From Scalindua sp964344685 (GTDB taxonomy: Bacteria > Planctomycetota > Brocadiia > Brocadiales > Scalinduaceae): 64,000 nt of DNA. Positions within the stretch are counted from its first letter, which is position 1. Each line of letters starts with the position of its first letter. The notes below the pieces were generated by a model, which saw nothing but the letters and a program-made list of their open reading frames with translations, did no database searches and was not told the origin of the DNA. A program made the position numbers and the translations under genes. The stretch spans positions 1-64,000 of the forward strand of contig CAYFOK010000002.1 of NCBI GenBank assembly GCA_964344685.1, in the 5' to 3' direction. Below are positions 1-8,462 of this stretch, in pieces.

Positions 1-241
1 CAAAGAGGTCTAGGCCCGGACATATCGCCAGGCACTCCCCACTGGAAGAGTGGCAGTGAAATATATCAAAGCAGTTGGCTTCATCTTTTGCAATCTCTTC
101 CGCGGAAAAGCCGACTATCTGCTCACAGGCAGGATTAAACAAGACGATCTTTCTATCTTTATCAAAGATAAACACACCATCATTCAGGTATTGTAATGCA
201 ATTTCCTGTAAACTTTTCTTATTTTCGATAATGCCTGTCAT
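1..241 (-). CDS. PAS-domain signalling protein, N-terminal part (runs off the left edge)
   Basis: The reading frame starts at an ATG at 241 on the minus strand and continues past base 1, so only about 80 residues are visible. They fit the start of a PAS sensor domain: a stretch reading DGVFIFDKDRKIVLFNPAC, then EQIVGFSAEEI. A cysteine/histidine-rich segment follows (CFDIFHC, then GECLAICPG), as seen in PAS domains at the N-terminus of sigma-54 activators and histidine kinases. The output domain lies outside the window, so kinase and NtrC-type regulator are equally possible. The cysteine cluster might bind metal or sense redox state, which is inference. Confidence 0.7.
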   Translation of the reverse strand, partial: MTGIIENKKSLQEIALQYLNDGVFIFDKDRKIVLFNPACEQIVGFSAEEIAKDEANCFDIFHCHSSSGECLAICPGLDLF

Positions 242-320
242 GTTAAGCTCACTTAAAGTTACTGTATTTTATTATCTATCGTGTAAAAACAGATATTCCA
301 AAACTTGTTAATCAAATAGA

Positions 321-1682
321 TTATGTGGAAATTATTTCACTTTTTTCAGCCCAATCGGGGTTCGTCTTTACATATTCGTATCTGGCAATGAGAGCATTCG
401 CGTATTCTACATGAGACCACATAAGAGGTACTGCAAAATGGATGACATTTTTCTTGCTATCAGAGATATCTTTTCTGATCTGATCGTAGCTTTTCTTCAT
501 GAAGAAAAGCTCCTCTACGATAAAATCGTAGGATAAGTTGGGTATTAAGATGTCAGGATGAAACTCTTTTTTAGCATCAAGTCCGACTTCCCACTCCAAC
601 CGGACAAACTCTTCAAACCTTCTTTTCGTACTTAAATGTTCGGGAATATACCCCTCGTCAGTGCTATACTGGTCAATCTGGTTAAGTATGGTATCTCCCC
701 TCTCTATCTCTCCCTCTTTATAGTGATGTTGGGCCAGCATTGCAGTGTATTGAATCCATGGTCCGTTTCCTGCATGGATATGGGTTTCAATATCTTCTGT
801 AAAAGGAAGATATCTCTGCAGCATGCCAAGTTCCGGATCCCACAGGTTATCTACCATGAAATTTATAGACTTGTTGATAATATCAGGATTTTCATTCAGC
901 ACACAGGTATCACAATGATCCTCTTTGCATTGAAAATAAGTGGGACTCATCATTGTTACATCCGGCCTCAAGTCAAAAGTGCCATCCTTAGTTATACGCC
1001 TCACAAATCGCTCATTGAGTATAAAACGCCGATGCACGGATTGGCAGAAACGGCATTTGAATGAGAGCTCTTCGGCAAAGAAGTCTTTCAAATCAAACTT
1101 TTTCGTCAGCTGAGAGATCAGATTGAAGAAGAGTATGTAAACGTGATTTACCCAGATACTGTATCCCTTCTCAATTGCTGATTCATGTATACCCGTAGTG
1201 GAAAAAAAGAGGAAAATCTCTTCACGATAAAAATGTTTAAGGGCAAATTGAATTGCTTTTTTTATACCTTTGAGATACTCTTCTAATTGAGCCGGATCCT
1301 CCTGGCGGCTGTAACAGGACAGTAAGTAATTTGCCAGTATAATGCCCCCATAGGCAGTATTGTCTTCCTGGATGTATATGGCTTTTTGCTGTCCGTTCAA
1401 CCCATAACGTTGTACCCACTGGCCGCTGTCTTCCTGTACATAAGCGATAAATTGGGCTAACCCCTTTAAAAGGTTAAAAGCGGTTCCATCGGGATCGAAG
1501 CCTTTTTCCGCCATCTGTCTGAACAGAATAGAGGCGCAGGCACTGTCTCTCGGGTATACATACGGATAGCGTGATTCCAGTATGGTTGCCAAAAGAACAG
1601 TTCCTTGTTCAGTAGTGATAGAGCATTTAGAAATTATATCCAAATGCTTAGATAGTTTTTCGCAAAGACTATTCTTGTCCAT
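321..1682 (-). CDS. GH15-like (glucoamylase-type) glycoside hydrolase family protein
   Basis: A 453-residue protein with hallmarks of the (alpha/alpha)6-barrel glucoamylase-like family GH15. An early YPYVYPRDSA motif (about residue 39-48) matches the family V-W/Y-P-R-D substrate-binding motif. Next come QEDNTAYGGIIL (about 105) and an acidic segment EEFVRLEWEVGLD (about 365) that could supply a catalytic glutamate. Near the C-terminus PLMWSHVEY resembles the conserved PL-W-SH motif. No signal peptide is visible, so it is probably cytoplasmic and may act on storage glucan or trehalose-like sugars; the substrate cannot be read from sequence. It is shorter than classical bacterial GH15 enzymes, which carry an N-terminal beta domain. 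The stop of the upstream DUF2180 gene lies 27 bp away, so the two may be cotranscribed. Confidence 0.7.
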   Translation of the reverse strand: MDKNSLCEKLSKHLDIISKCSITTEQGTVLLATILESRYPYVYPRDSACASILFRQMAEKGFDPDGTAFNLLKGLAQFIAYVQEDSGQWVQRYGLNGQQKAIYIQEDNTAYGGIILANYLLSCYSRQEDPAQLEEYLKGIKKAIQFALKHFYREEIFLFFSTTGIHESAIEKGYSIWVNHVYILFFNLISQLTKKFDLKDFFAEELSFKCRFCQSVHRRFILNERFVRRITKDGTFDLRPDVTMMSPTYFQCKEDHCDTCVLNENPDIINKSINFMVDNLWDPELGMLQRYLPFTEDIETHIHAGNGPWIQYTAMLAQHHYKEGEIERGDTILNQIDQYSTDEGYIPEHLSTKRRFEEFVRLEWEVGLDAKKEFHPDILIPNLSYDFIVEELFFMKKSYDQIRKDISDSKKNVIHFAVPLMWSHVEYANALIARYEYVKTNPDWAEKSEIIST

Positions 1683-1709
1683 AACATCAATAACTTTTAA
1701 TCAACAGTT

Positions 1710-1937
1710 TCATTTCTGCTTCTGAGCTATAAGTGCCTCATAACACCAGGTACATAGAATACGTGGAAGTGGTTTTGGCAGAGTCACCTCTTCTTCTCCC
1801 AGGCCCCATTTATATGTTTCTTTTACCGGCACCTGCTCACGAATCTGATGATCCATACAAACAGCTATTCCGCAGACAATGCATATCGCTACCGCATCGG
1901 TCTCTTTTCCTGCCTTGCTACAAATATAGCATTTCAC
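1710..1937 (-). CDS. DUF2180-type small zinc-binding protein
   Basis: A 75-residue protein with paired cysteines: CYIC near the N-terminus, then CIVCGIAVC-x2-H, and a late CTWC. This arrangement (two CxxC pairs with a CxDH-like segment) matches the DUF2180 family, whose function is unknown. The start is a GTG at 1937, preceded by a strong AAGGAGG ribosome binding site about seven bases upstream; no ATG competes. It lies just upstream of the GH15-like gene on the same strand. A zinc-ribbon or B-box-like fold is likely; the role is unknown. Confidence 0.7.
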   Translation of the reverse strand: MKCYICSKAGKETDAVAICIVCGIAVCMDHQIREQVPVKETYKWGLGEEEVTLPKPLPRILCTWCYEALIAQKQK

Positions 1938-2517
1938 CGTGTTACCTCCTTGTCTAACAATTTTGCAAGAGTATTAGTAATATAAAAAGCTGTAAAATTT
2001 ACTAATTAAAGCTGCAATTTATCATCTCTCTTCCGGGTTCTGATTTTCCCCTGAAAAAGTATGTAATATAATATTTTCAAGTGCGTTAAATCCCTCCGCA
2101 ACTACTAGGTAAGCGCAATCTATATGCCTATAATAAAATATTTACAAAAATAGATTATCCTTACCGCATAAGTATTTAATTAATGGAGTCTTACAGATAT
2201 TAGGCATAAAAAGGGGATAAATACCTGGTCTTATATTGTCTGCATAATACGAATAATTTGCGGAATAGGTTGTTTTGCAGATCCTGTTACTCGCAATAAT
2301 TTCGTAATTATAAATAAAAATGTGTGGTGTCGTATCTTCTTTTTTTTAATTTGAAGATATAAGGCATTGTTTATACTGGGCTTATGCGCTACAATAGCCT
2401 TTTGTGTGCGAAAAAAAATTATTGGTATAAGGATTGCGATTTATAATCAAATTAATGCCATTAAATAAGTAAAGCTTTAATTTCATTATTGAGAGGATTA
2501 ACGAAAATAATTAATTT
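1938..2517. other. 580-bp intergenic region upstream of the ammonium sensor kinase gene
   Basis: An AT-rich divergent spacer between the DUF2180 gene (minus) and the Amt-kinase gene (plus). No ORF of interest. It contains an inverted repeat (TATCTTC at 2333-2339 and GAAGATA at 2353-2359) with a T-rich loop, followed directly by a plausible sigma-70 promoter at 2367-2395. I looked for a sigma-54 site (GG-N10-GC), which would fit nitrogen control, and saw no convincing one. Confidence 0.5.
2367..2395 (+). promoter_or_regulatory. Candidate sigma-70 promoter for the Amt-kinase gene
   Basis: TTGTTT at 2367-2372 and TACAAT at 2390-2395 are separated by exactly 17 bases. The -10 matches consensus at five of six positions; the -35 is weak. 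The transcript would have a leader of about 115 bases. Confidence 0.35.
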
Positions 2518-4536
2518 ATGATTATGGACACGCCTTTAATAGACATTTTCTGGGTCTTAATATGCGCCGGCCTGGTATTTCTAATGCAAGCGGGATTTAC
2601 CTGCATGGAATCAGGTCTGACACGATCTAAGAACAGTATTAACGTTGCTATTAAGAATATAACTGATTTTGGAATTTCTACAATTTTATTCTGGTCTTTC
2701 GGGTTTGCGCTGATGTTCGGGGCATCTGCAGGTGGATGGATCGGATCAACCGAATTCTTATTACCTCTAGAAAACGGGTCACATCGAATTGCATTCTTCC
2801 TGTTTGAGATTATGTTTTGCGCCACGGCAGTTACTATTGTTTCAGGTGCAACCGCGGAAAGATTGCGGTTCAGGAGTTATATTATCATATCAATTATACT
2901 TGCAGGCCTGATATATCCTGTATTTGGCCATTGGGCCTGGAACGGTATTCAAATCGGAAAGCTCTCTGGCTGGTTAGGGATGATGGGCTTTGTAGATTTT
3001 GCCGGTTCTACCGTGGTCCATAGTGTAGGAGGTTGGGTTGCCCTGGCAGCATTGATGGTTATTGGTCCCCGTACAGGCCGCTTTCCTCCGGTCGGGGCAC
3101 ACATGAAGATCCATGGCAGTAATCTTCCTTTATCAGTAGTCGGGGTATTACTCTTGTGGATTGGCTGGTTCGGATTTAATGGTGGCAGCACTCTCACTCT
3201 GAATGACAAGGTTGCTGCCATAATCACTAACACGTTTCTGGCCGGGGCCTCAGGTACTATGGTAACACTTACTATAGGATGGGTAATAAAAAAACAGGCG
3301 GATGCGGAACTCGTAATTTTTGGATCAATTGCGGGACTTGTAGCCATAACCGCTTCCGCACATGCAGTAAGTACAGTATTCGCTCTCATCATCGGTGGAA
3401 TTGGAGGCGCTGTGATGTTAGGAGTGAGCTATCTTTTAGAATATTTACATGTTGATGATGCAGTGGGTGCCATACCCGTTCACCTGGGTGCCGGAGTATG
3501 GGGCACACTGGCAGTAGCGATTTTTGGTGATGAAAAACTGTTGAATACCGGCCTGAATCGGGGAGACCAGCTCCTGGTTCAAGCATCAGGTATCGGTATA
3601 TGCTTTTTGTGGACATTTAGTATCTCTTATGGGCTGTTTTTATTAATAAACCGCTTTTTCCCGCTAAGGGTTTCACTGGAGGACGAACGCGTTGGTCTTA
3701 ATGTCTCAGAACATGGAGCGACGACAGAAATTATTGACATGTTCAGGACTATGGAAAGTCAGGCCAAGACCGGAGACTTGAGCCTCCGTGTGCCCGTAGA
3801 GCCGTTTACAGAAGTTGGGCAAATAGCAGAACGGTACAACTGGGTTATGGATGCGCTTCAAAGGGAGGCAGCCAAGACAGAATCATCTCTGCAGGAGAAG
3901 GAATTGCTTCTTCGTGAAATTCATCATCGGGTAAAAAACAATTTACAGGTTATTTCCAGTCTGATCAGTCTCCAATCCAGATCTCGCAAGGATGAGCAGG
4001 CGATAGAGATGGCGCAGGAAAGCCAGAATAGAATAAAGGTAATGGCGCTTATTCACGAAAAACTTTACCGGTCTAAAGATTTTGCTAATGTTGAATTCAA
4101 CGATTATATCAAGAACCTGGTAAACGACCTGTTTGCTTCATACAAAGTGAGTACTTCCAGAATTTCGTTGAAGATGGATATTGAAAATATTTCCCTGGGA
4201 ATTGATACAGCCATACCTACAGGGTTAATCGTCAATGAACTGGTTACTAATTGCCTGAAATACGCGTTTAAACCAGAAACAGACGGTGAAGTCAGGATTT
4301 CCCTCCGTTTACTGGATGGTGGAGAGAAAGAGTTAATAGTCAGTGATAACGGCATTGGGCTGCCTGATAGCCTTGATATTAAAAAAGCGGAATCATTGGG
4401 TTTGAGAATGATAACCAATTTAACAGAACGATCTCTTCATGGTAAAGTTAATATAAACAAGGGCAAAGGTACAGAATTCCAGATTATTTTTAAAGAGAAA
4501 GAATACAAAGATCGAGTTAATACTAAATCAATATAA
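2518..4536 (+). CDS. Ammonium transporter-histidine kinase fusion (Amt sensor kinase)
   Basis: A 672-residue membrane protein. Residues 1 to about 400 are an Amt/Rh ammonium channel: an N-terminal FLMQAGFTCMESG motif, GWFGFNGGS, and both pore twin histidines (H168 in VHSVGG and H322 in VHLGAG). Residues about 400-460 form a HAMP-like/coiled linker. A HisKA_2-type kinase follows with phospho-acceptor histidine H469 or H470 in REIHHRVKNNLQVI, an N-box (NELVTNCLKYAF) and a G-box (DNGIGLP). The layout matches Ks-Amt5 of the anammox bacterium Kuenenia stuttgartiensis, described as an ammonium sensor. The likely role is to sense external ammonium and phosphorylate the response regulator 24 bp downstream. 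An in-frame TAA at 2512 excludes a longer start; the ribosome binding site is weak and distant (GAGAGG near 2490), and an ATG at 2524 is an alternative start. Confidence 0.93.
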   Translation: MIMDTPLIDIFWVLICAGLVFLMQAGFTCMESGLTRSKNSINVAIKNITDFGISTILFWSFGFALMFGASAGGWIGSTEFLLPLENGSHRIAFFLFEIMFCATAVTIVSGATAERLRFRSYIIISIILAGLIYPVFGHWAWNGIQIGKLSGWLGMMGFVDFAGSTVVHSVGGWVALAALMVIGPRTGRFPPVGAHMKIHGSNLPLSVVGVLLLWIGWFGFNGGSTLTLNDKVAAIITNTFLAGASGTMVTLTIGWVIKKQADAELVIFGSIAGLVAITASAHAVSTVFALIIGGIGGAVMLGVSYLLEYLHVDDAVGAIPVHLGAGVWGTLAVAIFGDEKLLNTGLNRGDQLLVQASGIGICFLWTFSISYGLFLLINRFFPLRVSLEDERVGLNVSEHGATTEIIDMFRTMESQAKTGDLSLRVPVEPFTEVGQIAERYNWVMDALQREAAKTESSLQEKELLLREIHHRVKNNLQVISSLISLQSRSRKDEQAIEMAQESQNRIKVMALIHEKLYRSKDFANVEFNDYIKNLVNDLFASYKVSTSRISLKMDIENISLGIDTAIPTGLIVNELVTNCLKYAFKPETDGEVRISLRLLDGGEKELIVSDNGIGLPDSLDIKKAESLGLRMITNLTERSLHGKVNINKGKGTEFQIIFKEKEYKDRVNTKSI

Positions 4537-4560
4537 CTTTTGGCAGGAAAGGAACATGCT

Positions 4561-5064
4561 ATGAAAAATACAAGAATAGCAATTGTTGAAGATGAATGGA
4601 CTGTTGCTGAAGAGATAAAAATGGTTTTACAGAGTATGGATTACGATGTAACATCTATGGCCTCATCAGGAGAGGAAGCAATCCGAAATGTGGAACAAGA
4701 TAAGCCTGATTTGGTACTGATGGATATTGTGCTGGAAGGTGAAATGGACGGAATAGAAACAGCTAATGAAATCCGTTCCCGTTTTAACATTCCTGTTATT
4801 TATCTAACCGCTTACACCGACGAGAAGATATTGGAACGGGCAAGTGTAACGGGACCGTTCGGGTACATAGTCAAACCTTTTGTTAACGCAGACTTGAAAA
4901 TATCGATTGAAATTGCCATGTACAAATATAGAATAGAGCAAGAGAGAAAGAGGTTTATCGAAGAGCTCCATGGCGCACTTCCAAAGATAACTTCATTGTC
5001 AGGTCTTCTCCCTGTTTGCCCATCCTGCAAAAAGGTACGAGACGCTGAAGGTAATTGGAAATAG
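4561..5064 (+). CDS. Response regulator, receiver domain with short cysteine-containing tail
   Basis: A 167-residue CheY-like receiver: acidic pocket VEDE near residue 10, phospho-acceptor D55 in LMDIVL, conserved threonine in YLTAYTD and lysine in VKPF. I start at ATG 4561 because AGGAAAGGA sits seven bases upstream; the frame is open back to a TTG at 4540. After a helical linker the protein ends in CPSCKKVRDAEGNWK. That resembles the start of a cysteine-containing segment which, in many other bacterial regulators, leads into PAS, GGDEF or kinase domains, but here it stops. No DNA-binding domain is present. It is very likely the partner of the upstream Amt kinase. Confidence 0.9.
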   Translation: MKNTRIAIVEDEWTVAEEIKMVLQSMDYDVTSMASSGEEAIRNVEQDKPDLVLMDIVLEGEMDGIETANEIRSRFNIPVIYLTAYTDEKILERASVTGPFGYIVKPFVNADLKISIEIAMYKYRIEQERKRFIEELHGALPKITSLSGLLPVCPSCKKVRDAEGNWK

Positions 5065-5089
5065 AAAAACAGAAAGGAGAGTACTAACG

Positions 5090-5575
5090 ATGGATATATA
5101 TAAATACGCAATGCAAATGGAATTGGATGGTAGACATTTTTATCTTGATCTGGCGAAGAAAACAGATAATGCGGGTATTAAGAGTATATTGACTATGATG
5201 GCTGATTCTGAAGCCAAGCACTATAATGTAATCTTGAGTATGCAAAGAAATGATAAAACAGAATATTCTGTGGATAGTGAAGTATTAACAAATGTAAAAA
5301 ACATTTTCATGAAAATGAAAGAAGAAAAAGAGATTGATGTCGATGTTTCACAGGTAGAGTTTTATAAAAAAGCGTTGGAAGTTGAGACAAATAGCGAGAA
5401 ATTTTATCTGGACAGAGCAGATGAAGAGACAGATCCGCATAGAAAGGAAATATTTTTAACGTTAGCAAAAGAAGAAAAAAGTCATTGTGTACTGCTGGAG
5501 AATATGGTCAATCTTGTGTCGGAGCCGGAAAATTGGCTTGAAAATCCTGAATGGTACCATATGGATGAATATTGA
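5090..5575 (+). CDS. Rubrerythrin-like ferritin-family diiron protein
   Basis: A 161-residue, mostly helical protein of the ferritin-like/rubrerythrin superfamily. The two halves each carry a glutamate helix (MELDGRHFYLDLAKK; VETNSEKFYLDRADEE) and an E-x2-H type helix (DSEAKHYNVI; KEEKSHCVLLE), which together can bind two irons. The C-terminal rubredoxin domain of classical rubrerythrin is absent. Such proteins reduce peroxide or store iron in anaerobes; the electron donor is unknown. A good AAAGGAG ribosome binding site precedes the ATG by about ten bases. It sits 25 bp after the response regulator and close to two peroxiredoxins. Confidence 0.8.
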   Translation: MDIYKYAMQMELDGRHFYLDLAKKTDNAGIKSILTMMADSEAKHYNVILSMQRNDKTEYSVDSEVLTNVKNIFMKMKEEKEIDVDVSQVEFYKKALEVETNSEKFYLDRADEETDPHRKEIFLTLAKEEKSHCVLLENMVNLVSEPENWLENPEWYHMDEY

Positions 5576-5632
5576 TATATAGAATATCTTTATCTGAAAA
5601 AATAATAATTTATAACTATTGGGTTACTTTAA

Positions 5633-6871
5633 ATGCCTTTTCTAAAATCTGTTTTAAAACAGTATGATCTCGTTGCTGACAAGCTCGAAATGGCTGAAGG
5701 ACTTCGTGAAAGATTACGATATCCCAAAAGATCACTATTGGTTTCTATTCCTATTGAAATGGATAGTGGAGCGATTAAGGTATACAAAGGATTTAGAGTT
5801 CAGCATGATATTACATTGGGGCCATCAAAGGGAGGGATACGTTACCATCCCAACGTAAATCTCGAAGAGGTAACCGCACTGGCCATGTTGATGAGCTGGA
5901 AATGCGCATTAATGCAGCTTCCATACGGTGGAGCTAAGGGAGGAATTTGCTGCACTCCCTCAGTAATGTCAATGAAAGAGAAAGAGCGGCTTACCAGAAG
6001 ATTTACATCCGAAATTATCTGGGCTATAGGCCCCGACGAAGATATACCCGCCCCCGATATGAATACTAATATGCAGACAATGGCGTGGATGATGGATACG
6101 TACAGTATGCTGAAAGGACAAACTACCTTAGGAGTTGTTACCGGTAAGCCGCTGGTATTGGGAGGCTCATTGGGAAGAGAGGAAGGGACGGGGCGAGGAG
6201 TTTTTTACATGGCAGGAGAGTCGGCGAAGATCATCGGCAAAGAGCTGAAGGGGCTCAGGGTCGCTATACAGGGATTTGGAAATGTCGGCTCAACAGCAGC
6301 CAGGCTGCTTTTCGAGCAGAAAAGCAAAGTTATTGCAGTAAGTAACAGCAAAGGAGGGATTTATAACAAGAATGGGATTGACATTGAAAGTCTGATGCGG
6401 CACGTTAAAGAGAGCAAGGCACTTGCCGACTTTCCGGACGTCGAAATAATTACAAATGAGGACCTGCTGACTCTGGATTGTGATGTCTTGATTCCTGCGT
6501 CGATAGAGGGCCAAATAACCAGGTATAATGCGGACAATGTTAAAGCCAGCATAATAGTTGAAGGTGCAAACGGGCCAACCACACCCGAAGCAGACAGGAT
6601 TCTATCTGAACGTGGCGTTTGTGTGATACCTGATATACTTGCAAACTCCGGAGGTGTCGTCATCTCATATTTCGAATGGGTGCAGGACCTTCAATTTTAT
6701 TTCTGGAAAGAGAATGAAATACAGCAGCGTTTAAAAGAGATAATGACAGACATATTTAACAGTGTTTTGACAATGTCACAGGAAAAAAAAATTGAGATGA
6801 GGATGGCGGCATGGATGCTCGGTATAAGCCGGATTGCAGAGGCGCAGAGGATAAGAGGGTTGTATCCATGA
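5633..6871 (+). CDS. gdhA: Glutamate dehydrogenase (Glu/Leu/Phe/Val family)
   Basis: A 412-residue enzyme interconverting glutamate and 2-oxoglutarate plus ammonium. Visible landmarks: GGIRYHPNV, the catalytic lysine region MQLPYGGAKGGI, PAPDMNTNMQTMAWMMD, then a Rossmann segment VAIQGFGNVGSTAARLL and the late EGANGPTTPEAD. Length is typical of the hexameric small-subunit family. It follows the Amt kinase and response regulator, so the neighbourhood couples ammonium sensing with assimilation or glutamate catabolism. NAD versus NADP preference cannot be settled by eye. No clear ribosome binding site precedes the ATG. Confidence 0.93.
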   Translation: MPFLKSVLKQYDLVADKLEMAEGLRERLRYPKRSLLVSIPIEMDSGAIKVYKGFRVQHDITLGPSKGGIRYHPNVNLEEVTALAMLMSWKCALMQLPYGGAKGGICCTPSVMSMKEKERLTRRFTSEIIWAIGPDEDIPAPDMNTNMQTMAWMMDTYSMLKGQTTLGVVTGKPLVLGGSLGREEGTGRGVFYMAGESAKIIGKELKGLRVAIQGFGNVGSTAARLLFEQKSKVIAVSNSKGGIYNKNGIDIESLMRHVKESKALADFPDVEIITNEDLLTLDCDVLIPASIEGQITRYNADNVKASIIVEGANGPTTPEADRILSERGVCVIPDILANSGGVVISYFEWVQDLQFYFWKENEIQQRLKEIMTDIFNSVLTMSQEKKIEMRMAAWMLGISRIAEAQRIRGLYP

Positions 6872-6938
6872 TAAAGTACTTTTTTCATGCAGAAAAGTAT
6901 ATTGTTTTTAACGTAATTTTTAAGAAAGGAATATTGAT

Positions 6939-7538
6939 ATGAGCGTATTAGTTACTAAAGAAGCACCTGATTTTACAGCTGCTGCCGTGCTGGCTGACGG
7001 CAGTATAAAAGAAGACTTTAAGTTGTCCGATTTGAGAGGGAAGTATGTAGTGCTGTTCTTCTACCCGCTGGACTTTACATTTGTATGTCCTACAGAAATA
7101 ATTGCACATGATAAGCGATTAGATGAATTTAAGAAGCGAGGCGTTGAAGTCGTTGCTGTCTCTATTGATTCTCAATTCAGCCATCATGCCTGGAGAAATA
7201 CACCTGTGAATAAAGGTGGTATCGGTGAGGTGCAGTTCCCGATAGTAGCGGATATGAATCACAAAATTACCCAGGCATATGGAATTGAGCACCCTGCCGG
7301 CATCGCTTTGCGTGCATCATTTTTGATAGACAAGGACGGTAATGTCAGGCACCAGACAGTTAACGACCTTCCTCTGGGACGTAATGTCGACGAAATGCTT
7401 CGTGTAGTTGATGCCTTACAGTTCCACGAGGAGCATGGAGACGTTTGTCCTGCCGGCTGGCAGAAGGGTGAGGACGGCATGACGCCAACAGCAGACGGTG
7501 TAGCAGACTATCTGTCTTCCCATTCTGATGAGCTGTAA
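6939..7538 (+). CDS. Typical 2-Cys peroxiredoxin (AhpC/Prx1 family)
   Basis: A 199-residue thiol peroxidase. The peroxidatic cysteine lies in the classic FYPLDFTFVCPTEI motif (about residue 50) and the resolving cysteine in GDVCPAGWQKG (about 170), so it is the typical dimeric 2-Cys class that reduces hydrogen peroxide and alkyl peroxides. The AAAGGA ribosome binding site is well placed. It follows gdhA and precedes a second, Bcp-type peroxiredoxin, from which it is separated by a long hairpin. No AhpF reductase gene is nearby, so thioredoxin is the likely reductant. Confidence 0.95.
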   Translation: MSVLVTKEAPDFTAAAVLADGSIKEDFKLSDLRGKYVVLFFYPLDFTFVCPTEIIAHDKRLDEFKKRGVEVVAVSIDSQFSHHAWRNTPVNKGGIGEVQFPIVADMNHKITQAYGIEHPAGIALRASFLIDKDGNVRHQTVNDLPLGRNVDEMLRVVDALQFHEEHGDVCPAGWQKGEDGMTPTADGVADYLSSHSDEL

Positions 7539-7553
7539 GTAAAACCAGGTTTG

Positions 7554-7610
7554 AAGTGAGCTGAAGTTATGGTAAGAAACAAGTTTCTTATTTTTAACTT
7601 TAGTTCACTT
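7554..7610. repeat. Long near-perfect hairpin between two peroxiredoxin genes
   Basis: Arms at 7554-7569 and 7595-7610 pair over 16 positions with only two G-U type mismatches. Inside them is a perfect 8-bp stem (TAAGAAAC at 7573-7580 and GTTTCTTA at 7583-7590) closed by AA. No U-tract follows, so it is not a textbook terminator. It may be an mRNA processing or stability element or an attenuator. Confidence 0.7.
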
Positions 7611-7636
7611 TAGGCACTTTTAACAGAGGCGACATT

Positions 7637-8131
7637 ATGATTAAATCCGGAACAAAAGCCCCTGATTTCTGTTTAGAAAACCAGGACGACAAAAAAGTAT
7701 CGTTGAAAGACAACATAGGCAAATGGGTTGTATTGTACTTCTATCCGAAAGATAATACGTCCGGATGTACAAAAGAGGCCTGTGATTTCACCGAGTCATT
7801 TAAAGATTACAAAAAGCTGAACGCAACTATTTTGGGAGTCAGCCCTGATAGTACAGAATCGCACAGAAACTTTATTAAAAAGCAGAGCCTGAGTATTACG
7901 TTGCTGAGCGATCCGGACAAAAAAGTGCATAAAGCTTACGGTGCCTGGGGAATGAAAAAGAACTATGGTAAAGAATACGAAGGAGTAATCCGGTCAACCT
8001 TTATCATATCTCCGGAGGGCAAGATTGCTGAGTCATGGAGCAAGGTGAAGGTACGGGTTAAACGCAAAGACGGAGAATTGCGTCATGTTGATGTTGTTAA
8101 GGAACGGCTTAGAGAGCTTCAGAATGTGTAG
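7637..8131 (+). CDS. bcp: Bcp/PrxQ-type peroxiredoxin (thioredoxin-dependent thiol peroxidase)
   Basis: A 164-residue peroxiredoxin of the BCP/PrxQ subfamily. Catalytic region YFYPKDNTSGCTKEACDF carries both the peroxidatic and the nearby resolving cysteine five residues apart, as in E. coli Bcp. It also has the family YGAWGMKKNYGKEYEGVIRS segment. It reduces peroxides using thioredoxin. It lies 98 bp after the 2-Cys peroxiredoxin gene. The extension VRVKRKDGELRHV near the C-terminus is slightly unusual but does not disturb the core fold. Confidence 0.94.
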   Translation: MIKSGTKAPDFCLENQDDKKVSLKDNIGKWVVLYFYPKDNTSGCTKEACDFTESFKDYKKLNATILGVSPDSTESHRNFIKKQSLSITLLSDPDKKVHKAYGAWGMKKNYGKEYEGVIRSTFIISPEGKIAESWSKVKVRVKRKDGELRHVDVVKERLRELQNV

Positions 8132-8462
8132 AGCGGTTTATATGTCAGCAATTGCGTTTGTTTCTAACATCTTTCAGTGTTAATTAACAAAATAGCTTTT
8201 CTTGCGATACATTGCCTTTTAATTTGCAGTACTTAGACAGATCCAACCGTTTCCCCCTTGGCTGCATGCTTCAGAGTAGCTGTCTGGTTTTCTATATATG
8301 CAGTTTTATGAAGATGAATGCTTCGGCCCAAATAGTCTGAATCATGTGACAAAGTAGTGAATTTCTTATTATATTTATGTTATAACGCGTTATTGAAATA
8401 TAATCCTATGTGTGCTCTACGCAGGAAAAATTATTTCGATTATACAATAGTATGGAGGAAAT
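8132..8462. other. 331-bp AT-rich spacer
   Basis: No gene or strong hairpin seen. A TATAAT at 8399-8404 with a poor -35 (TTATGT at 8375-8380) may drive the next gene, which has a GGAGG ribosome binding site just before its ATG. Confidence 0.35.

Noticed and set aside
636..1064. Long plus-strand ORF (142 codons) inside the GH15-like gene
   Set aside because: It is the antisense shadow of a gene with clear family motifs, has no ribosome binding site and no recognisable protein sequence.
2200..2517. Sigma-54 promoter for the ammonium sensor gene
   Set aside because: No GG-N10-GC pair in suitable context; candidates had spacings of six or seven bases.
2949..3392. Minus-strand ORF of 147 codons within the Amt-kinase gene
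   Set aside because: Antisense to a strongly conserved membrane domain; low-complexity composition typical of a shadow frame.
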